Source: DATBGO01 sp050011895 (GTDB taxonomy: Bacteria > Actinomycetota > Actinomycetes > Streptosporangiales > Streptosporangiaceae). From it: a stretch of 64,000 nt of DNA. Both the position numbers and the translations under genes were made by a program. Positions 16,913 through 27,795 of the stretch are shown in pieces (within the stretch, counting starts at the first letter, position 1; the number at the start of each line of letters is the position of its first letter). The stretch is from positions 198,497-262,496 of the forward strand of contig JBEKIF010000001.1 of NCBI GenBank assembly GCA_050011895.1. The letters run 5' to 3'. The notes below the pieces were generated by a model. That model made no database searches. It was given only the letters and a program-made list of their open reading frames with translations, and had not been told where the DNA came from.

Positions 16913-16945
16913 CCCGGTCACGGCCCGGCTAGGGCCGTGACCGGG
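16913..16945 (+). terminator. strong hairpin terminator
   Basis: CCCGGTCACGGCCC (16913-16926) and its exact complement GGGCCGTGACCGGG (16932-16945) form a 14-bp stem with a five-base loop, 8 bases after the stop codon. No T-tract follows, as is common for actinobacterial terminators. Confidence 0.8.
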
Positions 16946-16999
16946 GCCGCGGGCAAGCATCCGCCCTGCTATCGCTGCATTGCCGCCGAAGGGGACCCG

Positions 17000-18514
17000 A
17001 TGGGGGAAGCACCCGCCATGACGAGCCTGGCATCCACAGCGGGATCCCAGCCCGCGCGAACGACGCCGCTGCGTAGCTGGCGCACCGCGGTCGGGCTGGG
17101 CGCAGTGGCCGCTGGTGCCACCATCACCGTGGGCGCCTTCCTGCCCTGGGTGGAAGCATTCGCCGGGCTGATACAGATCCCGGGGATCCGGGGCGGCAAC
17201 GGCCGCCTGCTGGCCGCCACGGGCATAGTGATCGCGGTCGCTGGCCTGTACCACATCATCAGGGGCGCAGCTCCGGCCCGCTGGCTGATCGGCATCGGCG
17301 GTTTCGGCTCGCTCGCGTTCGCCGGCTACCTGCTCATGCGCCTGAGCGGCAGCCTCCGCTCGCTCGGCGGCGATTCCATGGTCATCGCGCGGGGCGGCCC
17401 CGGCCTGTGGGTCATCGCGGCTGGCTCGCTGCTTGCGTTCACGACCCTGTTCATGCCGCCTTCGTCGCAAACCACTGTCAGGCGGCGGGATGGCAGCGGC
17501 GGCATCGTGGCCTGGGCAGCGGACCTTGACTCGGCGGGCGCGCGGCGGGCTCTGCAGATCGGCCTCGGCCTGGTGTGGCTGCTCGATGCCGGCCTGCAGT
17601 ACCAGCCGTACATGTTCGGCAAGTCCTTCGTCACCCAGGTACTTGACCCGTCGGTGATGGGCAGCCCAGCGCTGGTGGCAAACCCTGTCATGGTTTCCGG
17701 CCAGCTGATCGGGCACCACCCGGCGGCCTGGAACGCCGTGTTCGCCACCATCCAGCTCGTCCTGGCGGGGGGACTGCTGTGGCGGCGGACGGTCAGGGCG
17801 GCGCTGGCCGGTACCGTCGTATGGTCGCTGGCGGTGTGGTGGTTCGGCGAAGGGCTGGGCGGGCTCTTCACCGGGACGGCCACTCCGGTCACCGGAGCAC
17901 CGGGCGCGGCGATCCTTTACGCCCTCACCGCCCTGCTTGTCTGGCCCGCGCGGCCCGTCGCCGGGCAGCCCGCGGCGGGACCGGCCGCGGCGGGACCGTC
18001 AGCGGCGGAACCGTCAGCGGCGGAACCGTCCGCGACCTCGGAGCCGGCCAGCGTCGCGGCAGGCAGCCCGCTCGGTGGCCGCGGGGCGCGGCTGGCCTGG
18101 CTCGCCCTGTGGGGCGGTTCGGCGTTTCTTGTCCTGCAGGCCGCTAACCGGGCGCCGCTCAGCCTGCACGACACCTTCGCGGGCCTCGCCGCCGGGGAAC
18201 CCGGCTGGCTTGCGGCCGTTGACCATACCGTTGCGGCCGCGGTTGGCGACCACGGCACTTTGGTGTCAGTCCTGCTGGCGACCGCCTTCGCCGCCATCGC
18301 AGCAGGAGTGCTCCGCTCCGGTACGACAAGGCCAGCGCTGGCCGCAGGCATCGTCATCGCCCTGCTCATCTGGGTAGCAGGCGAGAACGTCGGCGGGATA
18401 TTCACTGGTCACGGCACCGACCCGGACACCGGTCCGCTGCTCATCCTGCTCGCGGCCGCCTTCTGGCCGCCCGGCCGGCGCGGCCACCTGCCACGTTCGC
18501 AGGCCGGCCCTTAG
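17000..18514 (+). CDS. multi-pass membrane protein with internal duplication
   Basis: A 504-aa membrane protein with about ten hydrophobic segments. Two regions are homologous to each other: WWFGEGLGGLFTGTATPVTG about residues 280-300 and WVAGENVGGIFTGHGTDPDTG about 454-475, each followed by a leucine-rich helix ending near WPAR or WPPG. This indicates a duplicated membrane unit. The segments are joined by a low-complexity Ala/Pro/Ser linker with AAGPSAAEPSAAEPS repeats. I chose the ATG at 17000 after AAGGGGA; an in-frame ATG at 17018 is also possible. No function recognised. Confidence 0.72.
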   Translation: MGEAPAMTSLASTAGSQPARTTPLRSWRTAVGLGAVAAGATITVGAFLPWVEAFAGLIQIPGIRGGNGRLLAATGIVIAVAGLYHIIRGAAPARWLIGIGGFGSLAFAGYLLMRLSGSLRSLGGDSMVIARGGPGLWVIAAGSLLAFTTLFMPPSSQTTVRRRDGSGGIVAWAADLDSAGARRALQIGLGLVWLLDAGLQYQPYMFGKSFVTQVLDPSVMGSPALVANPVMVSGQLIGHHPAAWNAVFATIQLVLAGGLLWRRTVRAALAGTVVWSLAVWWFGEGLGGLFTGTATPVTGAPGAAILYALTALLVWPARPVAGQPAAGPAAAGPSAAEPSAAEPSATSEPASVAAGSPLGGRGARLAWLALWGGSAFLVLQAANRAPLSLHDTFAGLAAGEPGWLAAVDHTVAAAVGDHGTLVSVLLATAFAAIAAGVLRSGTTRPALAAGIVIALLIWVAGENVGGIFTGHGTDPDTGPLLILLAAAFWPPGRRGHLPRSQAGP

Positions 18515-18539
18515 CCTCGCCAGGCCGCTCAGCGCGAGG
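18515..18539. terminator. weak stem between convergent genes
   Basis: CCTCGC (18515-18520) pairs with GCGAGG (18534-18539) in the 41-bp gap between the converging membrane-protein and GMC genes; a candidate bidirectional terminator. Confidence 0.35.
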
Positions 18540-18555
18540 GTCGGGCCGCTGGCCG

Positions 18556-20205
18556 CTACGGGGCCGGGTGGGTGCCGGCCAGCGCCGCGTCGGCCGGCTC
18601 GAAGGCGGCGAGCGGCGCCCGTCCGGAGACGAGGTCAGCGGCCCGCTCGGCGATCGCGATCGTTGGCGCGTTGGTGTTGCCGCGCGGCACCGCGGGCATC
18701 ACCGAGGCGTCCACGACCCGCAGTCCGTCGACGCCGCGCACCCGGAGCTCTGGGTCGAGGACGCTGGTCAGCTTGCTCGCGGCCAGCGTGGAGTCCCCGC
18801 CCATCGCGCAGGTGCCGACCGGATGGTAGATGGTCGACAGGTCACGCCTGATGAAGTCACGGATCTCGGCATCGGTCTGGACGTGGTGACCAGGTGCCAG
18901 CTCCGACGTGCAGAGCTTAGCCATCGGCGGGGTGGCGGCGAACTCCCTGGCCGCCCGCACCGCCCAGATCAGCGGCTCCATGTCGGCGCCATCGGAGAGG
19001 TAGCCAGGGTCGATGACCGGCTTGTGCCGCGGATCACTGCTGCGCAGCCGGATCCGGCCCCGGCTGCCGACCGAGACGAGGGCGATGAGCAGCGAGAACG
19101 CGCGGATCGCCGGATCGGTCAGCCCGCCGTTCTGATATGGCGCAGGGACAGCGTGCCACTGGATGTCGGGGGCCGGGAGACCCCGGTCAGACCGGCTGAA
19201 ACCGCCCGACTCCGCCACATTGGTCGCCATCGGGCCGGAGTGCATCAGCTGCCAGCGGAACAGGTTCTTCGGGCCTGCCTTCTCCCACAAGCCCCGGGCT
19301 TTGGGAGTGTTCCAGATCGGCGTGACGACCGGGTGATCGGACAGATTCGCGCCGACGCCAGGACTGTCGGCCACGACCGCGACGCCGTGCTCGCGGAGGT
19401 GATCCGCGGGCCCGATCCCCGACAGCATCAGCAGCTGCGGGCTGCCGATGGCGCCCGCCGCGAGGATGACCTCGGACTCAGCGCGGGCAGTCTCGCTCAC
19501 GCCACGGACCAGGTAATCAACGCCAACGGCGCGCCCGCGTTCGATGGCGACGCCGGTCACCAGGGCGTCCGCCTGCACAGTGAGGTTAGGCCGCCCCGCG
19601 GCGGGATGCAGGTAGGCGTCGGCCGCCGACCAGCGGCGGCCGGCCCGCTGCGTCACCTGGTAGAAGCCGGTGCCGTCCTGCCTGGGCCCGTTGAAGTCGT
19701 CGTTCGCCTCCAGGCCGCTCTGCCTGGCCGACTCGACGAACGCGGCCGTCAGCTCCGACTTGTACCGCCCGTCCTGCACCGACAGCGGGCCGGACGCGCC
19801 GTGGAACGCCGAGGCTCCGCGGGAGTTGTTCTCCGCCCTGAGGAAATAGGGAAGCAGATCGGCATAGCCCCAGCCTTCGCAGCCGTAGTCGTCCCGCCAG
19901 GTGTTGTAGTCATACCGGCTGCCGCGGATATAGATCATCGCATTGATCGATGACGAGCCGCCCAGGGTCCGGCCGCGCGGCCAGTAGATGGAGCGCCCGG
20001 CCGCCCGCTCCTGCGGCGCGGTCTGGTAATTCCAGTCGTAGGTGGTCTTGAACAGCTGACTGATGGCCGCGGGGATATGTATCTCGTTGGCGTCGTCAGG
20101 CGGTCCCGCCTCGAGCAGCAGGACGCGCAGTGCCGGGTTCTCGGTGAGACGCGCGGCCAGAACGCAGCCTGCGCTGCCGGCGCCGACGATGACATAGTCG
20201 TACAC
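18556..20205 (-). CDS. GMC family FAD-dependent oxidoreductase
   Basis: A 549-aa flavoprotein of the glucose-methanol-choline family. It starts with the FAD dinucleotide motif YVIVGAGSAGCVLAARL. The GMC signature 1 region reads GRTLGGSSSINAMIYIRG and signature 2 GAIGSPQLLMLSGIGP. The C-terminal active site has HPVGTCAMG and NTNAPTIAIAERAADL, with the usual His and Asn. It oxidises an alcohol with transfer to oxygen or another acceptor; the substrate is not predictable (choline dehydrogenase and alcohol dehydrogenases are the nearest types). The GTG at 20205 is preceded by GGGAGG six bases upstream, and the FAD motif begins at residue 4, so the start is solid. Confidence 0.9.
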   Translation of the reverse strand: MYDYVIVGAGSAGCVLAARLTENPALRVLLLEAGPPDDANEIHIPAAISQLFKTTYDWNYQTAPQERAAGRSIYWPRGRTLGGSSSINAMIYIRGSRYDYNTWRDDYGCEGWGYADLLPYFLRAENNSRGASAFHGASGPLSVQDGRYKSELTAAFVESARQSGLEANDDFNGPRQDGTGFYQVTQRAGRRWSAADAYLHPAAGRPNLTVQADALVTGVAIERGRAVGVDYLVRGVSETARAESEVILAAGAIGSPQLLMLSGIGPADHLREHGVAVVADSPGVGANLSDHPVVTPIWNTPKARGLWEKAGPKNLFRWQLMHSGPMATNVAESGGFSRSDRGLPAPDIQWHAVPAPYQNGGLTDPAIRAFSLLIALVSVGSRGRIRLRSSDPRHKPVIDPGYLSDGADMEPLIWAVRAAREFAATPPMAKLCTSELAPGHHVQTDAEIRDFIRRDLSTIYHPVGTCAMGGDSTLAASKLTSVLDPELRVRGVDGLRVVDASVMPAVPRGNTNAPTIAIAERAADLVSGRAPLAAFEPADAALAGTHPAP

Positions 20206-20743
20206 GGCGACCTCCCGAACACAGTTCGGACATTCGACAGACACCCTACTAGTCCGGAACCAGGCTGCCAGTAGCGGTCGCGCTGCGGGTGGCGGGAGGC
20301 CAGCGCAGCCGTTGCCCACTCAGAAGTAAGCGCGCTCCCGGCCTTTCGGCCGGGAGCGCGCTTCCCCATAGCGGACCGTCCGCACACCGGCGGGCCCCCG
20401 AGAACCGCCGGGCGCATGAGATGACGGCCCGCAGGCCACCGGGCCTGCCCCAAGGCCCGTTTCGGCCTGGACCGGATCATCACCTTCCGTGACCCAAACC
20501 ACGGTGAGCAACTGCCTCACCTGGTCACTATCAGCGATCACCCTTCGTACTCATACGATGCCACATCGTGGCGATGATGTGAATACCCCAGGTCAGACCG
20601 GCAAATCCTCTTCCGGGAGCAAAGATTATGCCGGCCTCCCAGGGTCGGCCGCAGCGATCACGCGGGGCCTGAGTTTCGGCGCTTCCGGCCTCGTGCCGAG
20701 AGCCCGCGGTCGATGCTGCCGATTGCCCGATACGGTGGGTTCC
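20206..20743. other. 538-bp divergent intergenic region with hairpins
   Basis: No convincing coding frame. It holds the divergent promoters of the GMC and cobalamin adenosyltransferase genes and several inverted repeats: the strong hairpin at 20328-20363 (listed separately), GGTGAG/CTCACC near 20500, and CCGGCAAATC/GATTATGCCGG at 20598-20634 with an inner CTC/GAG pair. I looked for a B12 riboswitch before the adenosyltransferase and did not find its motifs here. Confidence 0.5.
20328..20363. terminator. perfect 16-bp hairpin with TTTC loop
   Basis: AAGCGCGCTCCCGGCC (20328-20343) and GGCCGGGAGCGCGCTT (20348-20363) are exact complements around a four-base loop. It looks like a strong terminator but lies between divergent genes where none is expected, so it may end an unannotated small transcript. 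Confidence 0.65.
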
Positions 20744-21340
20744 ATGTCACGTGACCCCAGGCAGACACCCGTCGTGCTGTCGCGCATCTACACCCGTACC
20801 GGAGATGACGGCAGTACCGCGCTGGGCGACGGCAGCCGGGCGGCCAAGACCGACCTGCGGCTCGCCGCCTACGCCGACGTCGACGAGGCTAACTGCGCGA
20901 TCGGGGTAGCCGTCACGATGGGCGGCCTGCCCGACGACATCAACCGGCTGCTCATCCGGATCCAGAACGAGCTCTTCGACGTGGGCGCCGATTTGTGCAA
21001 TCCGGTCTCTGACCAGCCGCCCTACCCACCGCTGCGGATCGACGAGAGCTACATCACCGAGCTTGAGCGCCAGTGCGATGGCTACAACGAGAGCCTGCCG
21101 ACGCTGCGCAGCTTCGTGCTGCCTGGCGGCACCCCTGGCGCGGCGCTGCTGCACACCGCCAGGACCGTCGTGCGGCGGGCCGAGCGCGCTACCTGGGCCG
21201 CGATCGACCAGCACGGGCAGACCATGAGCCCGCTCCCGGCGCGTTATCTCAACAGGCTGTCTGACCTGCTGTTCATCCTGGGCCGCCAGGCCAGCGCGTC
21301 GGCCGGCGATCTGCTCTGGAAGCCCGGCGGGGAGCGCTAG
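20744..21340 (+). CDS. ATP:cob(I)alamin adenosyltransferase, PduO type
   Basis: A 198-aa enzyme that transfers the 5'-deoxyadenosyl group of ATP to cob(I)alamin, making coenzyme B12. Visible family features: the N-terminal ATP-binding IYTRTGDDGSTALGDGSR, the central AYADVDEANCAIGVAV, the QNELFDVGADL segment, and the RTVVRRAERATW helix before a C-terminal LNRLSDLLFILGRQA. Length is typical. In many actinobacteria this gene sits beside DUF2550 and the ATP synthase operon, as here. The ATG at 20744 agrees with the conserved N-terminus. It converges on the DUF2550 gene with a 21-bp gap. Confidence 0.93.
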   Translation: MSRDPRQTPVVLSRIYTRTGDDGSTALGDGSRAAKTDLRLAAYADVDEANCAIGVAVTMGGLPDDINRLLIRIQNELFDVGADLCNPVSDQPPYPPLRIDESYITELERQCDGYNESLPTLRSFVLPGGTPGAALLHTARTVVRRAERATWAAIDQHGQTMSPLPARYLNRLSDLLFILGRQASASAGDLLWKPGGER

Positions 21341-21361
21341 AGCAGAGCCTTAGCGGGCTGC

Positions 21362-21811
21362 TCAGCCGAGTTCAGGCATCGGGCCCGGCGGGGCGGCCTC
21401 TAGCCACGCCAGCAGGCCCATCACCGCGTCCATGCTCATCGCCAGCTCGATATCGGGGGCGGCCCCCTCGCCCGCATGGCACTCCACCACCACCGTGCCA
21501 GGGCCCAGGCTCACCGCCTCGGCCGGACCGGCCCTGCGCCTGGTCACGACGGTGAGCACGTGCCGGTCGAAGACCTCATCCGGTCTCATCCGGATCCCGA
21601 GCGCCCGGTACCAGAGGAGCTCGTCTGGCCGGTATGCGGCAAGCCCCAGGCGCCAGGCTTGATCCTGGCGGAGGCGCAGGCCGCACTCTATCGTTCCGCC
21701 ACCGCGCCCCAGCAGGATCCGGCGCACCGCGATGCCGACCGCGGCAAGCACCCCGATGACGAGAACGGCAACCAGAAGCCAGACAACCCCGACTGCCAGC
21801 CCTTCTGCCAC
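21362..21811 (-). CDS. DUF2550 family membrane protein
   Basis: A 149-aa protein with one N-terminal transmembrane helix (residues 8-30) and a cytoplasmic domain starting RRILLGRGGGTIECGLR, with WRLGLAAYRPDELLWYRALG in the middle. It matches DUF2550, an actinobacterial family nearly always encoded directly after atpC; its function is unknown. It lies 24 bp downstream of atpC and is likely the last gene of the ATP synthase transcript. Confidence 0.87.
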   Translation of the reverse strand: MAEGLAVGVVWLLVAVLVIGVLAAVGIAVRRILLGRGGGTIECGLRLRQDQAWRLGLAAYRPDELLWYRALGIRMRPDEVFDRHVLTVVTRRRAGPAEAVSLGPGTVVVECHAGEGAAPDIELAMSMDAVMGLLAWLEAAPPGPMPELG

Positions 21812-21835
21812 CTGGGCGCTCCGCGCTGGCCCTCA

Positions 21836-22258
21836 TCAGCCCTGTTCGCCGGCGGCCCGCAGCAGCGCCCTCGCGTAGCGGGCCCCGGCGGGCTCCACAC
21901 CGCCGTGGCTGGCTCCGGTAGCCTCGGCCTCGCCAAGCGCGGCATCCAGGGCGGCTCTGGCCGCGTCCTTGTCCACCTGCTCGCCGAGTTCAGCCTGCCG
22001 GGCCAGGATCGATACCCGGTTGTCGGCGATGGCCAGGAACCCCCCGCCGACCGCCGCGAGCACCTCGCTGCCGATGGCAGCCGTGTTCTCGTCCTCAGGC
22101 AGGATCCGGACCAGGCTGCCCTCGGCCAGGATGCCGAGCACCGGCGCGTGGCCGGTCAGCACGCCGATGTCGCCGTCGAGGGTCTTGGCGATCACCCGCT
22201 GGGCGGTGCCAGCCCATACCTGGCCCTCGGGAACGACAAGTTCCACATGCAGCGTCAC
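21836..22258 (-). CDS. atpC: ATP synthase epsilon subunit
   Basis: A 140-aa F1 epsilon subunit, part of the central stalk. The beta-sandwich domain is complete (MTLHVELVVPEGQVWAG, then DGDIGVLTGHAPVLGIL and IGSEVLAAVGGGFLAI). The C-terminal helical hairpin is short, as in many actinobacteria. It follows atpD with a 22-bp gap. Confidence 0.95.
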   Translation of the reverse strand: MTLHVELVVPEGQVWAGTAQRVIAKTLDGDIGVLTGHAPVLGILAEGSLVRILPEDENTAAIGSEVLAAVGGGFLAIADNRVSILARQAELGEQVDKDAARAALDAALGEAEATGASHGGVEPAGARYARALLRAAGEQG

Positions 22259-22280
22259 CGTGCCACCCCGGGTGCCTCAG

Positions 22281-23735
22281 TCACGACCGCTCCATGTCCT
22301 TTGCCTTCCGCTCCACGTCCTCGATGCCGCCGCACATGAAGAATGCCTGCTCCGGGAGGTGGTCGTACTTGCCTTCACAGATCGCCTTGAACGAGGAGAT
22401 GGTGTCGGCCAGCGGGACGAATTCGCCCTCCTGGCCGGTGAACTGCTTGGCGACGAACATCGGGTGGGACAGGAACCGTTCGATCCGCCTCGCCCGCTGC
22501 ACGGTGACCTTGTCCTCTTCGGACAGTTCGTCGATGCCGAGGATGGCGATGATGTCCTGCAGTTCCTTGTACCGCTGCAGGATCCGCTGTACCTCGCGGG
22601 CCACGTCGTAGTGCTCCTGCCCCACATAGGCGGCATCCAGGATCCGCGAGGTGGAGTCCAGCGGGTCGACCGCAGGGAAGATGCCCTTCTGGGTGATCTC
22701 CCTGGACAGCACCGTGGTCGCGTCCAGGTGCGCGAAGGTGGTGTGCGGTGCCGGGTCGGTGATGTCGTCGGCGGGCACGTAGATGGCCTGCATCGAGGTG
22801 ATCGAGTGGCCGCGGGTCGACGTGATCCGCTCCTGCAGCTGGCCCATCTCGTCGGCCAGCGTGGGCTGGTAACCCACCGCTGACGGCATCCGGCCGAGCA
22901 GCGTAGAGACTTCGCTGCCCGCCTGGGTGAACCGGAAGATGTTGTCGATGAACAGCAGCACGTCCTGGCCCTGGACGTCGCGGAAGTACTCGGCCATCGT
23001 GAGCGCCGCCAGCCCGACCCGGAGCCTGGTGCCCGGCGGCTCGTCCATCTGGCCGAAGACAAGCGCGGTGTCCCTGATGACGTTGGACTCCGTCATCTCG
23101 ATGATCAGGTCGTTGCCCTCGCGGGTCCGCTCGCCGACGCCCGCGAATACCGAGACACCGCCGAAGTTCTTGGCGACCCTGGTGATCATCTCCTGGATCA
23201 GCACGGTCTTGCCCACGCCGGCGCCGCCGAACAGGCCGACCTTGCCGCCCTTGACATAGGGGGTCAGCAGGTCGAGCACCTTGATCCCGGTCACCAGGAT
23301 CTCCGTCCGCCCCTCCAGCTGGTCGAACGGCGGCGGGTCCCGGTGGATCCCCCACCGCTCGGTCACATTCAGGGACGCCGTCGGTACGTCCAGGGTCTCG
23401 CCGAGGACGTTGAACACATGGCCCTTGGTGACGTCCCCGACCGGCACCGAGATGGGGCCGCCGGTGTCGGTCACCGGAGCACCGCGCACCAGGCCGTCGG
23501 TCGGCTGCATGGCAATCGCGCGGATGACGTTGTCGCCGATGTCGAGAGCGACCTCCAGGGTCAGCGTCCGCTGCTCCTCCCCGAGCGTCACATCGACGTG
23601 CAGAGCGTTATAAATGCCTGGTATTTCCCCGGTGGCGAACTCCACGTCGACGACGGGACCCGTGACCCGCACGACACGTCCGGTGCCGGCGCCTGCCGCA
23701 CCCGAGGCGGCGGGGTTCTCTACGGTAGCGGTCAT
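22281..23735 (-). CDS. atpD: ATP synthase beta subunit
   Basis: A 484-aa catalytic F1 subunit. The P-loop is GLFGGAGVGKTVLI, the catalytic Glu lies in GVGERTREGNDLI, Walker B is DVLLFIDNIFRFTQAG, and the DELSEED region reads IDELSEEDK. These residues hydrolyse or make ATP at the alpha/beta interface. The ATG at 23735 (MTATVENPAAS) gives the normal N-terminus; an upstream extension in frame has no family features. Confidence 0.97.
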   Translation of the reverse strand: MTATVENPAASGAAGAGTGRVVRVTGPVVDVEFATGEIPGIYNALHVDVTLGEEQRTLTLEVALDIGDNVIRAIAMQPTDGLVRGAPVTDTGGPISVPVGDVTKGHVFNVLGETLDVPTASLNVTERWGIHRDPPPFDQLEGRTEILVTGIKVLDLLTPYVKGGKVGLFGGAGVGKTVLIQEMITRVAKNFGGVSVFAGVGERTREGNDLIIEMTESNVIRDTALVFGQMDEPPGTRLRVGLAALTMAEYFRDVQGQDVLLFIDNIFRFTQAGSEVSTLLGRMPSAVGYQPTLADEMGQLQERITSTRGHSITSMQAIYVPADDITDPAPHTTFAHLDATTVLSREITQKGIFPAVDPLDSTSRILDAAYVGQEHYDVAREVQRILQRYKELQDIIAILGIDELSEEDKVTVQRARRIERFLSHPMFVAKQFTGQEGEFVPLADTISSFKAICEGKYDHLPEQAFFMCGGIEDVERKAKDMERS

Positions 23736-23742
23736 ATGAGGC

Positions 23743-24651
23743 TCACTTACTCCCTGAGAGCGTCTCAGCCAGCGCGTTGGCGCCCCCGACGATCTCGCTG
23801 ATTTCCTGGGTGATCTCGGCCTGCCGTGCCTTGTTGGCTTCACGCGTGAGCTGGTCGAGAATGTCGTTGGCGTTGTCAGTGGCCGACTTCATGGCCCGCC
23901 GCCTGGCTGCGATCTCGGCCGCCGCCGCATCGAGCAGCGAGGCAAAGATCCGGCTTTCCACATACCAGGGCAGCAGCGCGTCAAGGACCACCTCGGGCGA
24001 CGGCTCGAACTCGTAGACCGGTATCGGCCCGGGCGGCGGCTCCGTGGTCTCCTCGATCTCCAGCGGCAGCAGCCTGCGGACGACGGGCTGCTGGGTGAGC
24101 ATGGACACGAACTCGGTGTGCACCACGTGGATCTCGTCGACACCGCCCTCCTCGGCCGGCCGCCCGAACGCCTGCAGCAGGGCGCTGGTGATCTCGCTGG
24201 CGTTATGGTGCGCCGGGGTGTCGGAGAAGCCGCCCCACTCCCCCGCGATGTCCAGGCTGCGGAACCGGTACCAGCCGATCCCTTTCCGCCCGGTCACGTA
24301 GGGGATGGTCTCGATGTTGTGGCTGCCCAGCAGCGCCCGCAGGCCCTGCGCCGCCCGCAGCACGTTGGCGTTGTAGCCGCCGCAGAAGCCCCGGTCGCTG
24401 GTCATGATGAGGACCGCGGCGCGGCGGCGGTTCTCCGGTTCCCTGGTCAGCGGATGCTCGATCTGCCCGGACCGGCTGACCACCGCCTCGACCGCGCGGG
24501 TGATCTCGCTGGCGTACGGCGCGGCCGCGTGGGCCCGCTGCTGGGCCTTGATGATCCGCGACGCCGCGATCAGCTCCTGGGCGCGCGTGATCTTGGCGGT
24601 GGACTGGACCGATCTGATCCGCCGCCGGACCAACCGAAGCTGTGCTCCCAT
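23743..24651 (-). CDS. atpG: ATP synthase gamma subunit
   Basis: A 302-aa rotor shaft protein. N-terminal helix MGAQLRLVRRRIRSVQSTAKITRA and the C-terminal helix with RRRAMKSATDNANDIL are the two long coiled-coil helices that turn inside the alpha3beta3 ring; the conserved LIMTSDRGFCGGYNANV lies between. The frame extends 23 codons upstream without family similarity, so the ATG at 24651 is chosen. Its stop is 7 bp before atpD. Confidence 0.96.
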   Translation of the reverse strand: MGAQLRLVRRRIRSVQSTAKITRAQELIAASRIIKAQQRAHAAAPYASEITRAVEAVVSRSGQIEHPLTREPENRRRAAVLIMTSDRGFCGGYNANVLRAAQGLRALLGSHNIETIPYVTGRKGIGWYRFRSLDIAGEWGGFSDTPAHHNASEITSALLQAFGRPAEEGGVDEIHVVHTEFVSMLTQQPVVRRLLPLEIEETTEPPPGPIPVYEFEPSPEVVLDALLPWYVESRIFASLLDAAAAEIAARRRAMKSATDNANDILDQLTREANKARQAEITQEISEIVGGANALAETLSGSK

Positions 24652-24667
24652 GCCTGCCTCTCCCGCC

Positions 24668-26320
<1,653 letters not shown>

Positions 26321-26402
26321 CTTCCTGCCGTCTCTCTCGCCTTGATCTGGTATCTCAGGGTCTGTTTCGTGTTCCTGCGGCGCGACCGCAGGTCGGTCCG
26401 GT

Positions 26403-27218
26403 TCAGGCCGCCAGCCTGCGCCGGAGGCTGCCGAGCCTGGTCGCCAGGCTGCCGTCGATGAACTCGTCGCCGGTCTTGATGGACACCCCGCCGATGACCA
26501 GCGGGTCGAGCACCACATTGAGGTGCACGTCGTGACCGTAGGCGGCAGCGAGCGCCGCCGCCAGCCTGCCGCGCTGCTCGGCGGTGAGGTCGACAGCGAC
26601 ATGGACCTCGGCCACCAGCCGGGCCCGCCGCTGCGCGGCCAGCCGCGCATAACCGGCCAGGCTCGTATCCAGGCTACGTCCCCTGGGGCGCACCGCCGCC
26701 TGGGCGACCAGCCGCAAGCTCTGGGCGGTCACCTTGCCGCCCAGCAGCTCATCGAGCAGCTCCCGCTTGCGGTCAGCCGCTACGAACGGATTCGACAGCA
26801 CGGCCCGCAGGTCAGAGTGGGCATTCACGACACGGCTGAACCTGAACAGCTCGTCCTCAAGGTCGTCGAGGTGACCGTCACCGTCCGCCGCCTCGACAAT
26901 AGCCAGCACGGCCAGCTCCTCGGCAGCGTCGGCCAGGTCAGCCGGGGCCGACCAGCGCCCGCTCACCAGGCTGGTGACCAGCTCGAGCGTGGCGGGCGAC
27001 ACCTTCCCGCCGAGCAGCTGCCTGGCCAGGTCCGTTTTGGCCCGGGCGTCGCGCGCCGAATCGGACAGCGAGCGCAGCAGCGCAGGCTCCCCGTCGATCA
27101 GCGTGGTGACGGCGAACAGTTCGTCGCCGAGCTGAGCGGCCGACCCTGGGTTTGCTCCCGCTACCTCGGCGAGCCGCTCCTTGGCTGCCCCGAGCGATGC
27201 CCTGCTTGCGCCTCTCAT
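26403..27218 (-). CDS. atpH: ATP synthase delta subunit
   Basis: A 271-aa stator subunit linking F1 to the b subunits. It is longer than the E. coli protein (177 aa) and of the actinobacterial length. The C-terminal domain has LDPLVIGGVSIKTGDEFIDGS, the delta/OSCP signature; the N-terminal half is helical, with repeated ARQLLGGKVSPATLELV and ELLGGKVTAQSLRLV segments. It starts with ATG overlapping the atpF stop (ATGA). Confidence 0.93.
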   Translation of the reverse strand: MRGASRASLGAAKERLAEVAGANPGSAAQLGDELFAVTTLIDGEPALLRSLSDSARDARAKTDLARQLLGGKVSPATLELVTSLVSGRWSAPADLADAAEELAVLAIVEAADGDGHLDDLEDELFRFSRVVNAHSDLRAVLSNPFVAADRKRELLDELLGGKVTAQSLRLVAQAAVRPRGRSLDTSLAGYARLAAQRRARLVAEVHVAVDLTAEQRGRLAAALAAAYGHDVHLNVVLDPLVIGGVSIKTGDEFIDGSLATRLGSLRRRLAA

Positions 27219-27769
27219 CGGCCTGCCTTCACCCCGCCGGCCGGGCCGGACTGGCCTTCCTCGAGCTCGGCCAGGAACCTGTCCACTGTCCTGCGCTGCC
27301 TGGCCTCGTCCTGGAGGGCCTCGCCGACGATCCGGCTGGCCAGCTCGACCGCGAGCGAGCCGACCTCGGTACGCAGCGAGTTCACCGCCTGCTCCCTGGC
27401 CGCCTCGATCTGCGCCGTCGCCGCGCTGACCAGCCGCTGGTACTCAGCCTGCCCCCGGTCCCGCTCTTCGGCCACGATCTGGGCGCCCTGCTCCTTGGCC
27501 TGCTCCCGCAGGCGCGCGGCCTCATGCCTGGCCTCGGCGAGCTGCGCCCGGTACTGCTCGAGTTCCCGCTGCGCTTCCGCCTGGGTCTCCTTGGCGCGCT
27601 CAAGCCCGCCCTCGATCGCGTCGGTGCGCTCCGCGAGGGTCTTGGTGATCCGCGGCATCAGCACCTTGGCGAGCAGACCGAACACGATCAGGAACGAGAC
27701 CGCGCCGATGATCAGCTCGGTCAGGTCAGGGACCAGGGGATTCTGCGTCGCTGCCGCCTGGTACAACAT
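27215..27769 (-). CDS. atpF: ATP synthase b subunit
   Basis: A 184-aa stator stalk subunit. One N-terminal transmembrane helix (ELIIGAVSFLIVFGLLAKVL) is followed by a long charged coiled coil rich in Glu, Ala, Arg and Gln (residues 45-160). Its stop overlaps the atpH start, so synthesis of the two stator proteins is coupled. Confidence 0.93.
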   Translation of the reverse strand: MLYQAAATQNPLVPDLTELIIGAVSFLIVFGLLAKVLMPRITKTLAERTDAIEGGLERAKETQAEAQRELEQYRAQLAEARHEAARLREQAKEQGAQIVAEERDRGQAEYQRLVSAATAQIEAAREQAVNSLRTEVGSLAVELASRIVGEALQDEARQRRTVDRFLAELEEGQSGPAGGVKAGR

Positions 27770-27795
27770 GTGCGGCTACCTCTCCGGCCTGGGCC

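Noticed and set aside
20489..20743. N-terminal extension of the cobalamin adenosyltransferase and a possible B12 riboswitch there
   Set aside because: The extension has no family similarity, and the conserved B12 riboswitch motifs are not found in this leader.
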